A DNA stretch of 64,000 nt. It comes from Phytophthora colocasiae (Eukaryota > Oomycota > Peronosporomycetes > Peronosporales > Peronosporaceae). Numbering within the stretch: position 1 is the first letter of the stretch; the number at the start of each line of letters is the position of its first letter. The stretch lies in NCBI GenBank assembly GCA_018806915.1, contig JAGKQI010000036.1:1-64000 (forward strand), given 5' to 3'. Shown here in pieces: positions 35,668 to 46,092 of the stretch. Position numbers and translations under genes: made by a program. The notes beneath the pieces are model-generated. The model searched no databases. It was not told the DNA's origin and saw nothing but the letters and a program-made list of their open reading frames with translations.

Positions 35668-35669
35668 GT

Positions 35670-35693
35670 TGTCGCAAAGTCAGTGAAACTTTG
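35670..35693 (-). repeat. Second copy of the last 24 bp of the B 5' LTR
   Basis: A 24-bp block that differs at two positions from 36423-36446, the true end of the LTR. The two copies flank the foreign segment 35694-36422. Either a long target duplication or an ectopic exchange at the LTR end would produce this. Confidence 0.75.
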
Positions 35694-36422
35694 TGTCAGC
35701 TGCTTCATCCATCGCAACCGTCTCGTCGGGTACATAGTGCTGTACCCAAAGCAGTCAACTCACATTGAGACCTTTTCCTGCAATCGTGACTACGAAACGC
35801 AAGATACGATAGAGGTTTGCGACGATCACAACCATACAACAATTGCGAATTTTGTGCGCAACCAAAAGCGAGGTTGTTGAAACCTCGCTGGACACTCTAG
35901 ACGACAAAAAATAAAAGACGGCCAGCTGTTTGGGAGCCAGCAATGTCCAATTCTGATTGACAGTGACGGTGATGAATGGTAAAGTCGTGGCAAACGGAAA
36001 CCTGGATCTCCTGCATACTATCGATGATATATATACTATCACTGAACGGTGCTTCAACTGCGATCTCGAGCGCATGAATTTCATGAAGCTGTTTCGAAAC
36101 GAGCAAGGAGTACAGCAGAACCACATTAAGATAACGAGAAGATCCTTAAGCGGCTCCAAATAACGCGGTGGGTCTTGGGATTCGGTGAAGCTGTCGATGA
36201 TCAACGGTGGTTGATTCGGGCCGTGCGCAACCAATATGACACAGTGTTCGATGACGTCATGTGCGATATGGGCGATGTAGTAGCCAGGTGTCAACGCCAG
36301 AGCAATTTCTTCAAGCTTTGTAATGGACGGCACGGACCGGTTCAGCTGCTTCTTGAACAACTCAACGTAGTCTAAACAAACGCCATCCCGACGAAGGAAC
36401 TTGATGTCTCGTGTCAATACAC
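35694..36422 (-). other. 729-bp insert between B 5' LTR and primer binding site
   Basis: Sequence unlike A, B, C or D internal regions. It sits between two 24-bp LTR-end repeats. I see no terminal inverted repeats and no poly-A. It contains one coding-like stretch on the minus strand (separate entry). Confidence 0.6.
35755..36417 (-). CDS. Hypothetical protein fragment in the 729-bp insert
   Basis: About 220 codons, read from 36417. Only the first ~95 look coding: PSITKLEEIALALTPGYYIAH, then IEHCVILVAHGPNQPPLIID. The pattern LTPGYYI...HCVIL...IIDSF vaguely recalls the core of cysteine-protease-like proteins linked to oomycete transposons, with the His-Cys pair near the active-site position; this is a weak impression, not an identification. 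After about residue 95 the composition changes. A second minus-strand frame (about 36065-35897: IYIIDSMQEIQ to TAGRLLFFVV) looks more coding there, which suggests an intron or frameshift near 36120. Confidence 0.35.
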   Translation of the reverse strand: MTRDIKFLRRDGVCLDYVELFKKQLNRSVPSITKLEEIALALTPGYYIAHIAHDVIEHCVILVAHGPNQPPLIIDSFTESQDPPRYLEPLKDLLVILMWFCCTPCSFRNSFMKFMRSRSQLKHRSVIVYISSIVCRRSRFPFATTLPFITVTVNQNWTLLAPKQLAVFYFLSSRVSSEVSTTSLLVAHKIRNCCMVVIVANLYRILRFVVTIAGKGLNVS

Positions 36423-38106
36423 TGTCGCGAAGTCGGTGAAACTTTGATCGCGGAGCAGGGGGCGTATAGTGAAACCTAGTTATACGACTACTGAAAAGGG
36501 ATTTTCAGAGCCGCACAACGGTAGGTTGGCGTGTGGTACCTTTAGGTATCCTCGTGGGTTCGTTGTCTTCGGAAATATGACCCTCGCCGGAGTCTGAGAA
36601 TGTATTGTGAAGAGGAGTTGGAGTTCCTTTGGAGTCTGGTGTCGGTATTCAGGAAATCCTTTCAGGAGCGTTCGGGAGTCGGAATCTCTGGGAACCGAGA
36701 TGGTTTCCAGGAAGTCGGCGGTCGAAACGAGAATATACCAGAGAAAGTCTGAAATCGGTGTCTGAATATCACAAATCCAGAACCAATACACCTGACTTTC
36801 AGAGATATACAACCAATACACAGAGTTCGAAAATATACAAATATATACAGCCGTTCTTATTCTTTCTAGGCCCTTGAACGGTGGGCAAGCACTCCAGGTC
36901 AGCTTGGGACTTGTTCCCAGACACCTAATCTGTCTGGTATCCCTGTCACGTTCGCGCACTACCATCTGATATAGAGGGAAAATATAAAGCAATACAATCA
37001 GTTGTATACAACAGTCTACCTTGCACTCTGAAAACGACTGTCTAGTTTCCAGAGCCTGTCCAAACGAGCAATATGAAATGGGCTACCGCTAGAGACAAAA
37101 CAAACGACCCAACTAGGATATGGAATAGGCGGGTCCTCTCAGGTCGCTACGTTACCTGATCTCCGCCTAAGGGGATTGAATAGGCGAGAGATCACACGGC
37201 AGCGATGCTTGGCGTGGCCTTGCAAACAGAAATACAATGACTTCTGGGTTACACGGCAAATTGAACTCTGTTTATCGTTTATCTTCCTCATAACTATCAT
37301 ATCTTTCTGGTATCTCTCTTCTTCTTGTCATCTTTTGCGTCTTTTCAGCAGTCAGTCTTCATATGTCAGGTACACTTGGCTCTTGTATATATAAGATATC
37401 TTGACTTGATCTCAGTATGCAATCTGTGCAGCCGATCTCGATGGGTTGACAGGTAGAGACGTCATTACGGGGGATGTGCAGGTCAGTCATCACTTGAATG
37501 CGTGACTTGAACTTGGGTTCACTTGGTTTCAGTATGGTCTTGGATCTTCGGTGGTTTCAGAGTCTGGTATCCTGGTTTTCAGAGTCTGATATCACTTGGT
37601 TTTCTGAGTCTTGGTCGCTCAGAGTTAGAGATACCAGAGTTTTGAGTAAGAAACCAGAGTACGGAGCACCAATGCTACAACGTACACGAAGATCTTGAGG
37701 GTTGCGCGGGTGCGCGGCGTCCGGCGCGCGATACTTGGTCTCTGCGGGTAAATTATGTGAATCCTTGAACCATCAATCGTCGCGCTGAACAGTAACGGGA
37801 TGAGGTCTCTCAGAGATACGTTCTTCTGAGAGACTTTCCGCCAGAATTTAGGTACTCATCGTCGGGGAAAGTCCGGTGACCAGACAGAGTGTAGTTGACC
37901 TTCAGAGTTGTGCACACTCTGAAGTACACTTCTGGTCCTTTGGGCCCCTTTACAGTCAGGCGAAGGTTTATCCACAATCTTCCACAGATGTCGCACGAGT
38001 GCGGCCGCTTCCCAAAGTCCCTTTCGCTTATAACACATAGTATAACCAATCACATTGTAACGTAATATCCACCTGTCGTTTGAAAATCGGAAATAACATC
38101 ATGTCA
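36423..38106 (-). repeat. 5' LTR of element B (LTR type beta, full length)
   Basis: Minus strand, starts TGACATGATG at 38106 and ends ...CGCGACA at 36423. 38106-37319 matches 22067-21308 and 37318-36423 matches 18703-19604, so its two halves define the inversion breakpoints. AACA at 38107-38110 is the complement of the TGTT target duplication. A TCAAGGGCC-AATAAG block near 36860-36875 is shared with the other LTR types. Confidence 0.9.
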
Positions 38107-39060
38107 AACAGAATACCATCGTCCTTCATCGTCATTTGGTTCGGGCCGCACGTTACAGCTTGCGGTTCCTCGTTGTTGCATCCATTTATCGGCGGATTGC
38201 AATTGGTATTCCAGCACGTATTGGCCAGCGCGATTTCTTCTTCTGCGTCGCCGAACCTCCACCAATAACTCGTTGTCGATGTTGGCTGTGCCCTCACTTG
38301 CCACTGTTGCTGCGTTTCGCTTTTGACCATGTCTCGCAATGGCTGTGTTAACAGAAGCCTTCGCTGCTCGTATAGTGTACGTGGCTGTAAGGTCTCATGG
38401 GCTTCTCCTTCCCCGGTTTTGCGTCGTTCATATCAATGTCATGGTCCCTCGTATCATTGCTCGTAGTTCGACGTGATAAGTCACTTCCACGTCTTCCCGA
38501 TTTCTCGACTCTTGTTCTGTTAGTACCAGTAGTCTCAGACCACGTATTCTCTGTACTCGTCGTTGGATTCATTCATACTGCAGCCAACTCGCCGTTGTTG
38601 ATAGTCACGCCGTCTGCCCAAGTCACCGTCTTTTACCGTCTCGATTTCCTGCTGGGGCCGTCACTCGGCGTCGACGTTATCTCCTCGTTCATCGTCGCCT
38701 CCTCCGCCGGATGAGCTCTGGGCATCACTGTTGTTGCCTCCGCCGCCTTCATAGTCGTTGTTGGCTTCAGTGCTGTCGTCGTTGCCGGTTCTCCGTCTGC
38801 CGTAGTTGTATTCGCAGTATCGCCATCGCCTCGTTCCTTCGTATTGGCTACTCTTCCATCCGACACCGACGACTCCTTGCCAGCCGTCTGTTCTCTTCGG
38901 CGTTTTTCCTCTCTCGTCATCGGGCGCTCGATGTCATTTACCGCAGACGTCGTTAATCGTTTTCCCTTTGGTCGCCCAACTCGACGTTTCTTCACTCCAT
39001 CACGCGTTGATCCTGGTAAAGCCTTAGACGTCGTGGTCTCGTCCGCGATCGTGTCGACTA
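38107..39060 (-). pseudogene. Element D pol, C-terminal linker and basic tail
   Basis: Minus-strand coding in changing frames: Lys/Arg-rich (KKRRVGRPKGKRL), Thr/Ala-rich low complexity, then VRRRRRRNRAGQYVLEY and DDEGRWYSV, where it is cut by element B. The final codons are at 19605-19677. No HHCC or DDE integrase motif is visible between RNase H and this end, so either this copy lost integrase or the element was shortened. RNRAGQYVLEY could be a diverged chromodomain start. Confidence 0.55.
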
Positions 39061-39064
39061 AATA

Positions 39065-39676
39065 TTAGACTACGTTACAGACATCTTCGTCATGTGCACC
39101 CATTTCCTCGTCTCGGTCGTTCGTCACCGCACCCAAAGCGTTCGTCGGCCGTTCCTCGTATATTGTCACCTCTGTTCGTGCCGTCTCGTCGGCGTTCACT
39201 GTGCCTCCTTGGGTCGTTCGTAGTGGTTTCTCTCGTCGTGCTCGTCGTCGTCGTCCTACCGCTGCTCGTACCGTAGTCACTACGGGTGCCCTTGATAGTG
39301 ATCGGCGATAACATTCGTAGTACCCGGGCGATAAATGCACTTCGAAATCGAATTCCTGTAAGATAAATGCCCATCGATGCAGTTTCCCGGTCAAATTTGG
39401 ACTCGTCATTAACCATTTGAGCGCAGCATGATCCGTAATGATCTCGAAATTGCGTACATATAAGTAGGGTCGAAAGAGCTTGATGGCCCATACGACGGCG
39501 AAGCATTCCAACTCCGTGATACCATACTTTCCTTCCGTTTCACTGTTCACTTTACTCGCAAACGCTACTGGTTGCCAACCTTTACCCTGGTCCTGCATCA
39601 AGCATGCACCAAATCCGACTTTACTCGCGTCCGTCACTACGCGCAATGGTAACTGGAAATCTGGATAAACTAACAC
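39065..39676 (-). pseudogene. Element D pol, RNase H
   Basis: VVTDASKVGFGACLMQDQG, then TELECFAVVWAIKLFRPYL and IITDHAALKWLM are the standard acidic motifs of Gypsy RNase H, in contrast to the degenerate first RNase H of A-C. The usual ADALSRAP end is garbled by an indel (YRRSLSRAP). An Arg-rich linker follows. D therefore belongs to a different Gypsy lineage with a single RNase H. Confidence 0.8.
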
Positions 39677-39739
39677 AGAGGTTTCGCAGTTAGGATATCC
39701 TTCACACGTTCAAAGGCCGCCTTCTGTGCATCACCCCAA

Positions 39740-40947
39740 TCATAAACAACGTTCTTCTGCAGTAATTTTCGTGATAGGGGCCATGATCGTACCAAAGCCA
39801 CTTACAAATCGTCGATAGTAACTTGCTAAGTGAGCAAACCTCTTTGCTCCGACAGCATCATTAGGTATCGGGAAGTCGCGCACCGCAGAAACTAACCGGT
39901 CCAATGGTCTTACCCCGTCGTTGCTGAGTTCGTGGTCCAAGTACTCCATCGTCTGGGTCGCGAATTTGCACTTCTTCAGTTTTAGCGTAAGTCCTGCTCT
40001 CTCCAACCGTTCTAACACCGCAGCTAACTCCACAATGTGTCGCTCGATACCGCCTCTCGTAAAAACTACAATGTCGTCTAGGTATACTAGGCAAGTGGAC
40101 CAAGTAAGACCCTTAAAACTCCATTCATAAGTCGCTGAAACGTCGATAGTGCATTCGTTAAGCCGAAGGGCATACGTACAAACCGATACAATCCTCTCTT
40201 AGTGGTGAAGGCCGTCTTGTCACGATCCTCAGGGGCTACTAGAATCTGCCAGTACCCTGCTCGAAGGTCTAACGTCGTGAACAACAAAGCGCCACCCAAT
40301 GCCTCCGAAGTTTCGTCAATTCGTGGAAGAGGGTAAACATCCTTCTTAGTGATCTTATTGAGAGCTCTGTAATCGACACAAAAGCGCACTTCTCCATCTT
40401 TCTTTCGTACGAGAACTACTGGAAATCCCCATCCGCCATTTCCTTCCTCAAATACACCGGTCTTCAGCATCTTTTCCACATTTTCATCAATGATGCTGTC
40501 ATCCGTCTGTGCTTGGCGTCTTCGTTTAAGCATTATCGGTGAAGCTGATCCCGTGTCGATGTAATGGTGAACGTCCAACGTTATCGCAGGTGGGCATTCG
40601 CTAGTGTTCGTCGTCAATGATCGGTAAGCTCGCAGTAATTTTAACACCAATTCTCTTGACTTCGGGTCATCGCTGCCAATGTCCACTTCATTCTCGTTCA
40701 GTAGTGGCGTCTCACAGTCACCAAGTTCACTCAACCAACTCTCCACTCGTTCCGTATCCAATTGCCCACTCATCGTAAGGATTCCTACATCCTTGTCAAC
40801 AGGTACTGTATCCACGTTCCTAACTGTTTCTTGTTGGGGATCTTTTTGTAAAGGCACGTACATGTACGTAGAGCTTAAGGGAATTTCTCCTATAACATAC
40901 AACTCGAACGCTGGCGCGGCTCTTAGCATGGTGATAGTACATCTCAT
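39740..40947 (-). pseudogene. Element D pol, reverse transcriptase
   Basis: Read from 40947: linker, then WGFPVVLVRKKDGEVRFCVD, FTTLDLRAGYWQI (catalytic Asp), MPFGLTNALSTFQRLMNGVL. A frameshift near 40090 separates this from the YLDDIVVF box and the thumb (LERAGLTLKLKKCKF; RFAHLASYYRRFVSGF). Spacing between the FGL and DD boxes is normal here, unlike A-C. The frame breaks again near 39740. Protease is not recognised upstream. Confidence 0.85.
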
Positions 40948-41472
40948 GCAGCGCTACAGCCCAATGGATGGCGCATTTGGTAGTGTACGGCTTCGTTTGC
41001 AGGAATACACGCGGCAGCCGTCAGGCTTGCTAGACACGTGGCCTCTCCGGAGCGATTCTCTTGCCTCGTTGATTTTTGAGAGGAGCTTGAATCAAGCTCG
41101 TCTCCGGTTCTTCATCCACGCAAGTGAAGCGTTGGGGTCCATAACCTGTTGAAGTAATGATTTGCGCAGAGTTGTTAGGTAGACGAAGGATGGAAACGAA
41201 TAAAATAATGCATAGAATATTGGAGAGGAAGTCTTGAGTGTAGATGAAGAATGGACTTGTGTGCTGAAGATGGTAAAAGAAGAAGTGATGAATTAGCGAG
41301 TCTGGTGTTCTGGAGGGGAGTTATTCTTCACCAACCAGTCCGGTTAAATATGATTTCTCTATATGGAACTGCACAATTTAATACCCTTAGATAGGTGTCA
41401 TCACTGCAGAGATGGTAACTTCATCACTCTCAATATTTCTCATCCTCTCAATAACGTTCCGAATTGTAGAGG
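40948..41472. other. No identifiable gene upstream of D RT
   Basis: Weak coding traces on the minus strand near 40980-41150 may belong to the D protease-RT linker. I see nothing else. Confidence 0.35.
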
Positions 41473-41476
41473 TTAA

Positions 41477-41800
41477 CCCCTTCGCGAACACAGTGACTTT
41501 GTATACTATACAAACTCAAGATAATTGAAAATGGAAGGTGGCAAAACGACCGCTTCGACGTATAGCCATTTCGAAGGGTCGGCGACCGTTAAGATGGCTA
41601 CAACACAGATGGGAGCAAAACGCTACCTTAGAAGCCTTTTAAATAAGCTCTGCTATTGGCCAAAAAAAAAATCTGCGAGTTCCAATACGCGACCCTTCGA
41701 CTTGATCGTTGCATTTTGCTACCTTCGAATGGGTACAAACATCATCCACTTTTGCAAAGACTGTCGTTGGCAGCAGGATGCATCCATGTGCGCGAAAGGG
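41477..41800. mobile_element. piggyBac-like MITE (324 bp)
   Basis: Flanked by TTAA at 41473-41476 and 41801-41804. Ends are inverted: CCCCTTCGCGAACA at the left and the complement of TGTGCGCGAAAGGG at the right (CCCTTTCGCGCACA). TTAA targets with CCC-starting ends are typical of piggyBac. An internal inverted pair, CGAAGGGTCG (41572) and CGACCCTTCG (about 41690), strengthens the structure. No transposase is encoded. Confidence 0.7.
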
Positions 41801-41804
41801 TTAA

Positions 41805-42742
41805 TGTTGTCAGTGCTGGCTCTAATTGTTTTGGATGTGGAGCCACTTAAGCTGCAAAAAACGATAATTGTTCGGTATCCAGCAATAATTCGTCAGTAGC
41901 GTTCCCTTCTGTATTAAGTAGAGATTCAAAAAATTATCGAAATCTCAGGATTAAATCCGCTTGAGTGTAGTGGGTCTCGATAACACAAACACACGCAAGG
42001 GAAGCTGGCGCTTCCTGTTAACCTTGGTCTTTTGCTTGCTCGCTCTAAGGTAGATTGTAATCTGACTAAACTCAACGTACAGCTTCGATCTACTCGTCCT
42101 CTGACTTCTATGCCAGCTCGGCTTCAGCGGCAGATCGGCCTCACCATCTGTGCAGTCCAGTGCAGTGGGCAAGGCTTGGATTCAACCAGCCACTACATTG
42201 AGCTAGAATTCGTCCAACCGATAGACGACGGACGAGAACAGACATCATCTCCATTCGAGAACAAACACGAAGCAACAAATGCAATAGGTCGTCACTCCAC
42301 TATAGCAACATAACGGGATGATACGGAATATGCAGACCAGTAAAGTTGATAGTAGCCCGGGAGAAGTAGAATATGATGCATAAGGAGCTGTTGCTGTTGA
42401 AAATAACCCTCCAATGGCTTGTTAGGCCCAGCTTGACGAGCCACTTGCTCAGCGTCTCAAACAACCGGAAGCCTGCCAAAGCTCCATTTGTCGCTTGTTT
42501 TCAAAGTAAGAAGCGAATCTTCCTTGTAAAACGGTAGTGACGCTTTTGTTCCATCTTGATTTTATCCGGTCGAGATTTTACGTGCGCGAAAGCCAGCAGA
42601 AATGTCTTGAACTCAAAATGGCGATGCGTTCGGAGATCATCGGGTGTTAATTACCACTCGGTTAGGGGATGGTTGCTTGAGCTGCTCGAATTTGGTAAGA
42701 AATTTTCCACAATGGATTTTATCGATATTTTACCCGGGTTTT
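41805..42742. other. Non-coding stretch, nothing recognised
   Basis: Roughly 940 bp, AT-richer than the elements, with only short ORFs lacking recognisable motifs. It separates gag from pol in element D and is probably inserted or host-derived sequence. Confidence 0.35.
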
Positions 42743-43228
42743 TCACATCGTTTTCTTTGAAAAATCGCTTGTAAGTTTGAAGAGCGTCTGAATCGAAATA
42801 GCCTTTTGATAATATACACAAAGTACGTAAAATGATAACGTTGCGCTGTGGTAGGAGTGTGTATTACCTTGTCCGTATTGCTTTTCTTACTGCTAGACGA
42901 TCCAGATCCACTTTCAGAACTGGAAGAGTCAGAACTGAAGCTTTCAACGTCTCCTTGGAGTAGATGAAGCTTTAGTTTTCTTCTTGAGAACACCCTTTTC
43001 GAAAAGCTACAAAAATAATGAGATTTCTGAATACTTCCGAGAAAAACAAGAGGATTTTTTAACAAACAGTAAGCAGAGTGGTTTTTCGCTCGGCATGCAG
43101 ATAGAAAGAGGACTAGGATGGCGATTGCAGAGATGCCGAAGACGAGAATGAAGACAAAATGACACCCGTGGGCTGGCGTAAGGGCCGGGTATACGACCCA
43201 TATCCATACCTGTGACCGTTCACTGTAT
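42743..43228 (-). pseudogene. Possible gene fragment: membrane segment plus Ser-rich tail, one intron
   Basis: Minus-strand frame from about 43228 with a hydrophobic run (FVFILVFGISAIAILVLFL), a basic stretch (KRVFSRRKLK) and a Ser-rich segment (SSDSSSSESGSGSSSSKK). An 80-nt intron with GT...AG borders (42867-42788) would join DK to TLFKLTSDFSKKTM and a stop at 42743. No start codon is visible, so it is partial. No family recognised. It may be a host gene piece caught between parts of D. Confidence 0.3.
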
Positions 43229-43339
43229 CAGTTGGTCGCTGGAACTTCGCTGGTTGTACTGGTTCCTGCCACCCGATGTCGTACGCACCTGTTCCTTCCT
43301 CTCCCCGTGGGTTTGGTGCGAGATGCTGGGCCGGGGCCT

Positions 43340-45241
43340 CTACATCCGCTGTCCGTTTCCCGTGCCCCCAGTAGCCTGATTGACGTTATCACCGCTCTGG
43401 TTCACCAATGGACTGGACTCTTCCTTGTCTTCCTTCCTGAGGGCACACGCATGAGCGTGGTGTCCGAAGCCATGACAGTAGAAGCACATATCATCTGGCC
43501 GCGCCGTTGACGTTCGCGTGGGCTGCTGCTGCTGTGACCGTCTGTCCAGATACTGCTGGTGGTTCCGAAGCCGATCTTCCTTGGTTCTGAGCGGTTCCGA
43601 GTTTCCATACTTTCTACCGCCATTCCACCGTTGTTGCTGAGACTGCTGTTGAGACTGCGGTGATCCTTGGGCTTCCATCTGCAGTGCTCGTCCCGGTCGC
43701 TGAGTCTGCTTGCTATTACCATCGGTGCGTTGGTTCGAAGAGTTCTGCTGTCGGTTCTGGGTTTGTCGCGTCGGCGTCGCTGCGGTTGTCGTGTGGGCTA
43801 CTTGACTCGCTGTCGTAGTCTCTTCCGGTACAAGCCGGTATCCTGCTGGAATTACGGCATTCCACTGGCTTCCACTTTGAAGTACAGGGCCACCTTGAGG
43901 TACCACTAGCCGTCCTTCAACATCGTATCTGGGTGGAGGTCCTGTGGCCAAGCCTACCATGTCGTAGCCAGTCACCACAGTTCCCAAGTTTCCTCCTGCC
44001 GTCGAAACCTGCTGAATTGTCGCCAAATTCGGGACCAACGCCGTCGGTGTAGCACCGGCTGATGCCGTTCGCTCGTCATGGACCCGCATCGCCGTCGCGA
44101 GGTCAACACCGTAGCCTTCTCCGTACTCCCCGACTTGATCCACCGCGAAGTTCACCGCCTCGTTCAGCGTAGTTGGTCGGTGTCCCCGTACTAGCGTCGA
44201 GCACCAAGCGTTACTCATACCCGACAAGAACGAGTCGACTAGCCATTCTTCGTCCACTGGATTCGTCGACGCAATCTCCCGTAACTTCTGCGCGTATTCC
44301 ACCAAGGACTCTCCTCGTTGCTGACGTCGCTGTCTCAGTCTCGCCACCACTTCTGGATTCGAGCGCTTAACCATGTAGCGATCCTTCATCATCCGGCTCA
44401 GGTTGCCAAACGTCTGATCTTCACGCCTGCTGAACGCATCTTCTACCGTGTCATACCACATGAGAGCTTCACCTTCCAGACTTGCCACCATCTCAATGAA
44501 GACTTCATGTTCACGCCACTCCGTATGTAGTATAGCTGTTTGACGCTGCAGTTCATTCCTGACTGCCTTCAACCATGCCTTGACCGTAACGTTTGGTTCT
44601 CCCAGGCCCTTGAACTTCGGCAGACGTAACTTCTTCTCGCGGGTCGGTGCCTGGTACATCCACTGAGGTGCTTGCGGTACTGCGAAGAACTGTGGAGCAA
44701 CTTGTACGGGTGGAGTTGGTGGTACAGGTGGTGCCATCGCTGCTTGGTCCTCAGGGGCTCCTACTCCTGCTCCGCCTCCTACCGGTACTGCTGCTGCTTG
44801 TCCCTGTCCAGTGTCACCACCGTTTCCAGCGTTGTCCTGACCCCGGTTCCCATTGCCGTCACCGTTGTTACCGTTGTAACCACCGTCTCCATCTTCGTTG
44901 CCGTTGCCTCCAGGAACTGCTGCTGCCCCGAGTGCTGGTACAACTGGAGCTACCGGTGCTTGTTGTCCTCCTCCTGAGGCTGGTACGTAAATCATCGGAG
45001 CTGCTCCTCCGCTTCCACCGCTTGCTCGTGGAGTTTGACTCGCCGTTACTCGTAGGCTTGTTGCCGGCGGTATCGAGTCTCCTCCTGTGTCGTGTGAGAT
45101 CGTGGGTGGCACTTGCTTGCCTCCTCCGTGAGCTATTCCTGGGCCTGCAGATACATGTGCCGCCTCAGTCACTGCGTCATGAAACGAAGCACGCCTCTCA
45201 GCTCGCTCGTCCCGTGCAGCACTAGCCGATCGTCGAACCAT
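43340..45241 (-). CDS. gag of element D
   Basis: 633 codons with no internal stop, ATG at 45241. Gly/Asn/Ala-rich N-terminal third; then the capsid core (LPKFKGLGEPNVTVKAWLKA, MVASLEGEALMWYDTVED, LRQRRQQRGESLVEYAQKLR, FLSGMSNAWC); Gln/Thr-rich linker; one zinc knuckle CFYCHGFGHHAHAC near residue 595. This is the retrotransposon Gag (RNA-binding particle protein) of another Gypsy lineage. Gag is open while D pol is decayed, so the two might come from different copies of the family. D pol lies 2.4 kb further on, past a MITE and unrelated sequence. Confidence 0.85.
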   Translation of the reverse strand: MVRRSASAARDERAERRASFHDAVTEAAHVSAGPGIAHGGGKQVPPTISHDTGGDSIPPATSLRVTASQTPRASGGSGGAAPMIYVPASGGGQQAPVAPVVPALGAAAVPGGNGNEDGDGGYNGNNGDGNGNRGQDNAGNGGDTGQGQAAAVPVGGGAGVGAPEDQAAMAPPVPPTPPVQVAPQFFAVPQAPQWMYQAPTREKKLRLPKFKGLGEPNVTVKAWLKAVRNELQRQTAILHTEWREHEVFIEMVASLEGEALMWYDTVEDAFSRREDQTFGNLSRMMKDRYMVKRSNPEVVARLRQRRQQRGESLVEYAQKLREIASTNPVDEEWLVDSFLSGMSNAWCSTLVRGHRPTTLNEAVNFAVDQVGEYGEGYGVDLATAMRVHDERTASAGATPTALVPNLATIQQVSTAGGNLGTVVTGYDMVGLATGPPPRYDVEGRLVVPQGGPVLQSGSQWNAVIPAGYRLVPEETTTASQVAHTTTAATPTRQTQNRQQNSSNQRTDGNSKQTQRPGRALQMEAQGSPQSQQQSQQQRWNGGRKYGNSEPLRTKEDRLRNHQQYLDRRSQQQQPTRTSTARPDDMCFYCHGFGHHAHACALRKEDKEESSPLVNQSGDNVNQATGGTGNGQRM

Positions 45242-46088
45242 GATCTTCAGCTAAACTTCCTTATCCGTGTCCGTGTCCGTGTACTTCCGTAATACAAAAC
45301 TCATCCGTATGTTCAGTATCCGTGCTTTCCGTGTCAACATCTAATTCTGTAAACTGTTCAGTGCTTAGGAACTCAGTAATGGCTCTCATCTGTGTCTGTG
45401 TCTGATACAGGCCTTATTGCCCATGCTTCTAACTTCTAACGGATAGACCAGTGTTGTCTAGTGCCAGTATTGCACCATCCCCAGTACAGGATGTCCCCGC
45501 TTATGGTTCTTGCTCACTGTGACTAGGCTCGCAAAGTCTACCATTATTGCAAACTTGCCCAGAAAGCCACTGTAATGACCACCATGTCGGCACTAATTCT
45601 TTATCGTGCTCAAATTTCCAACTCGAAGGGCGCTTGGGGTCACACGAGCAGGAACTAGGAACCACATGTCACCAGGAGGACCCGGGAGGACGCTGCCCAG
45701 TAGAGACGGCTAGGGAGAAGACATTTTGTAGCAACCACAGACTCGGGGAAGTCCATAGTTTGTCCTCGTGCTAAACCCGATACAACATGTAATATACAAG
45801 TTTGCACCGCCCTTCATATGTTCCAGGTAAGTACGTACAGTCAAGACACTATCGATAAGCGCCACAACTACGTGGTTGCTAACCACGGTCCCTGCCACAC
45901 TACCCATGCTGCTCCATCGTCGCACCTCAGAACTCTGCGCCTCCGAACGATTACCAAAGGGTCCACGCCGACCTGTGTGTCGCAGAACGTGGCCACTCCC
46001 TTAATGACCTTCTACTGTTGTTGGGTGGAGACGATTCTCCACGCGTGTATTTCCAAAAGCTCCTTAACTCTCCACAATCGCGCAGAAT
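45242..46088. other. Upstream region of element D gag, interrupted by element C
   Basis: No gene seen. CCGTGT repeats occur near 45264-45285. It should contain the D leader and possibly part of its 5' LTR, but I found no convincing primer binding site. Element C inserted at 46092/46093. Confidence 0.35.
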
Positions 46089-46092
46089 CGGA
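46089..46092. repeat. Target site duplication CGGA (left) of element C
   Basis: CGGA here and at 62825-62828, immediately outside the two C LTRs. Confidence 0.8.

Larger units (their letters stand above)
21308..38106 (-). mobile_element. Element B: degenerate Ty3/Gypsy chromodomain retrotransposon, sister of A
   Basis: Minus-strand order: 5' LTR 38106-36423, a 729-bp foreign insert (36422-35694), a repeated LTR end (35693-35670), primer binding site, ORF1, gag, frameshift signal, pol, opposite-strand ORF (22123-25399), polypurine tract, 3' LTR from 22067. The final 0.9 kb of its 3' LTR now lies at 18703-19604 because of the inversion. Target duplication TGTT is found at 38107-38110 (as AACA) and 19605-19608. 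B inserted into the 3' end of element D pol. Several frameshifts and an altered RT catalytic residue suggest it is inactive. Confidence 0.85.

Noticed and set aside
44647..45225. Leu-rich plus-strand ORF as a membrane protein
   Set aside because: It is the complement of the Gly/Asn/Ala-rich part of D gag, which has a capsid core and zinc knuckle.
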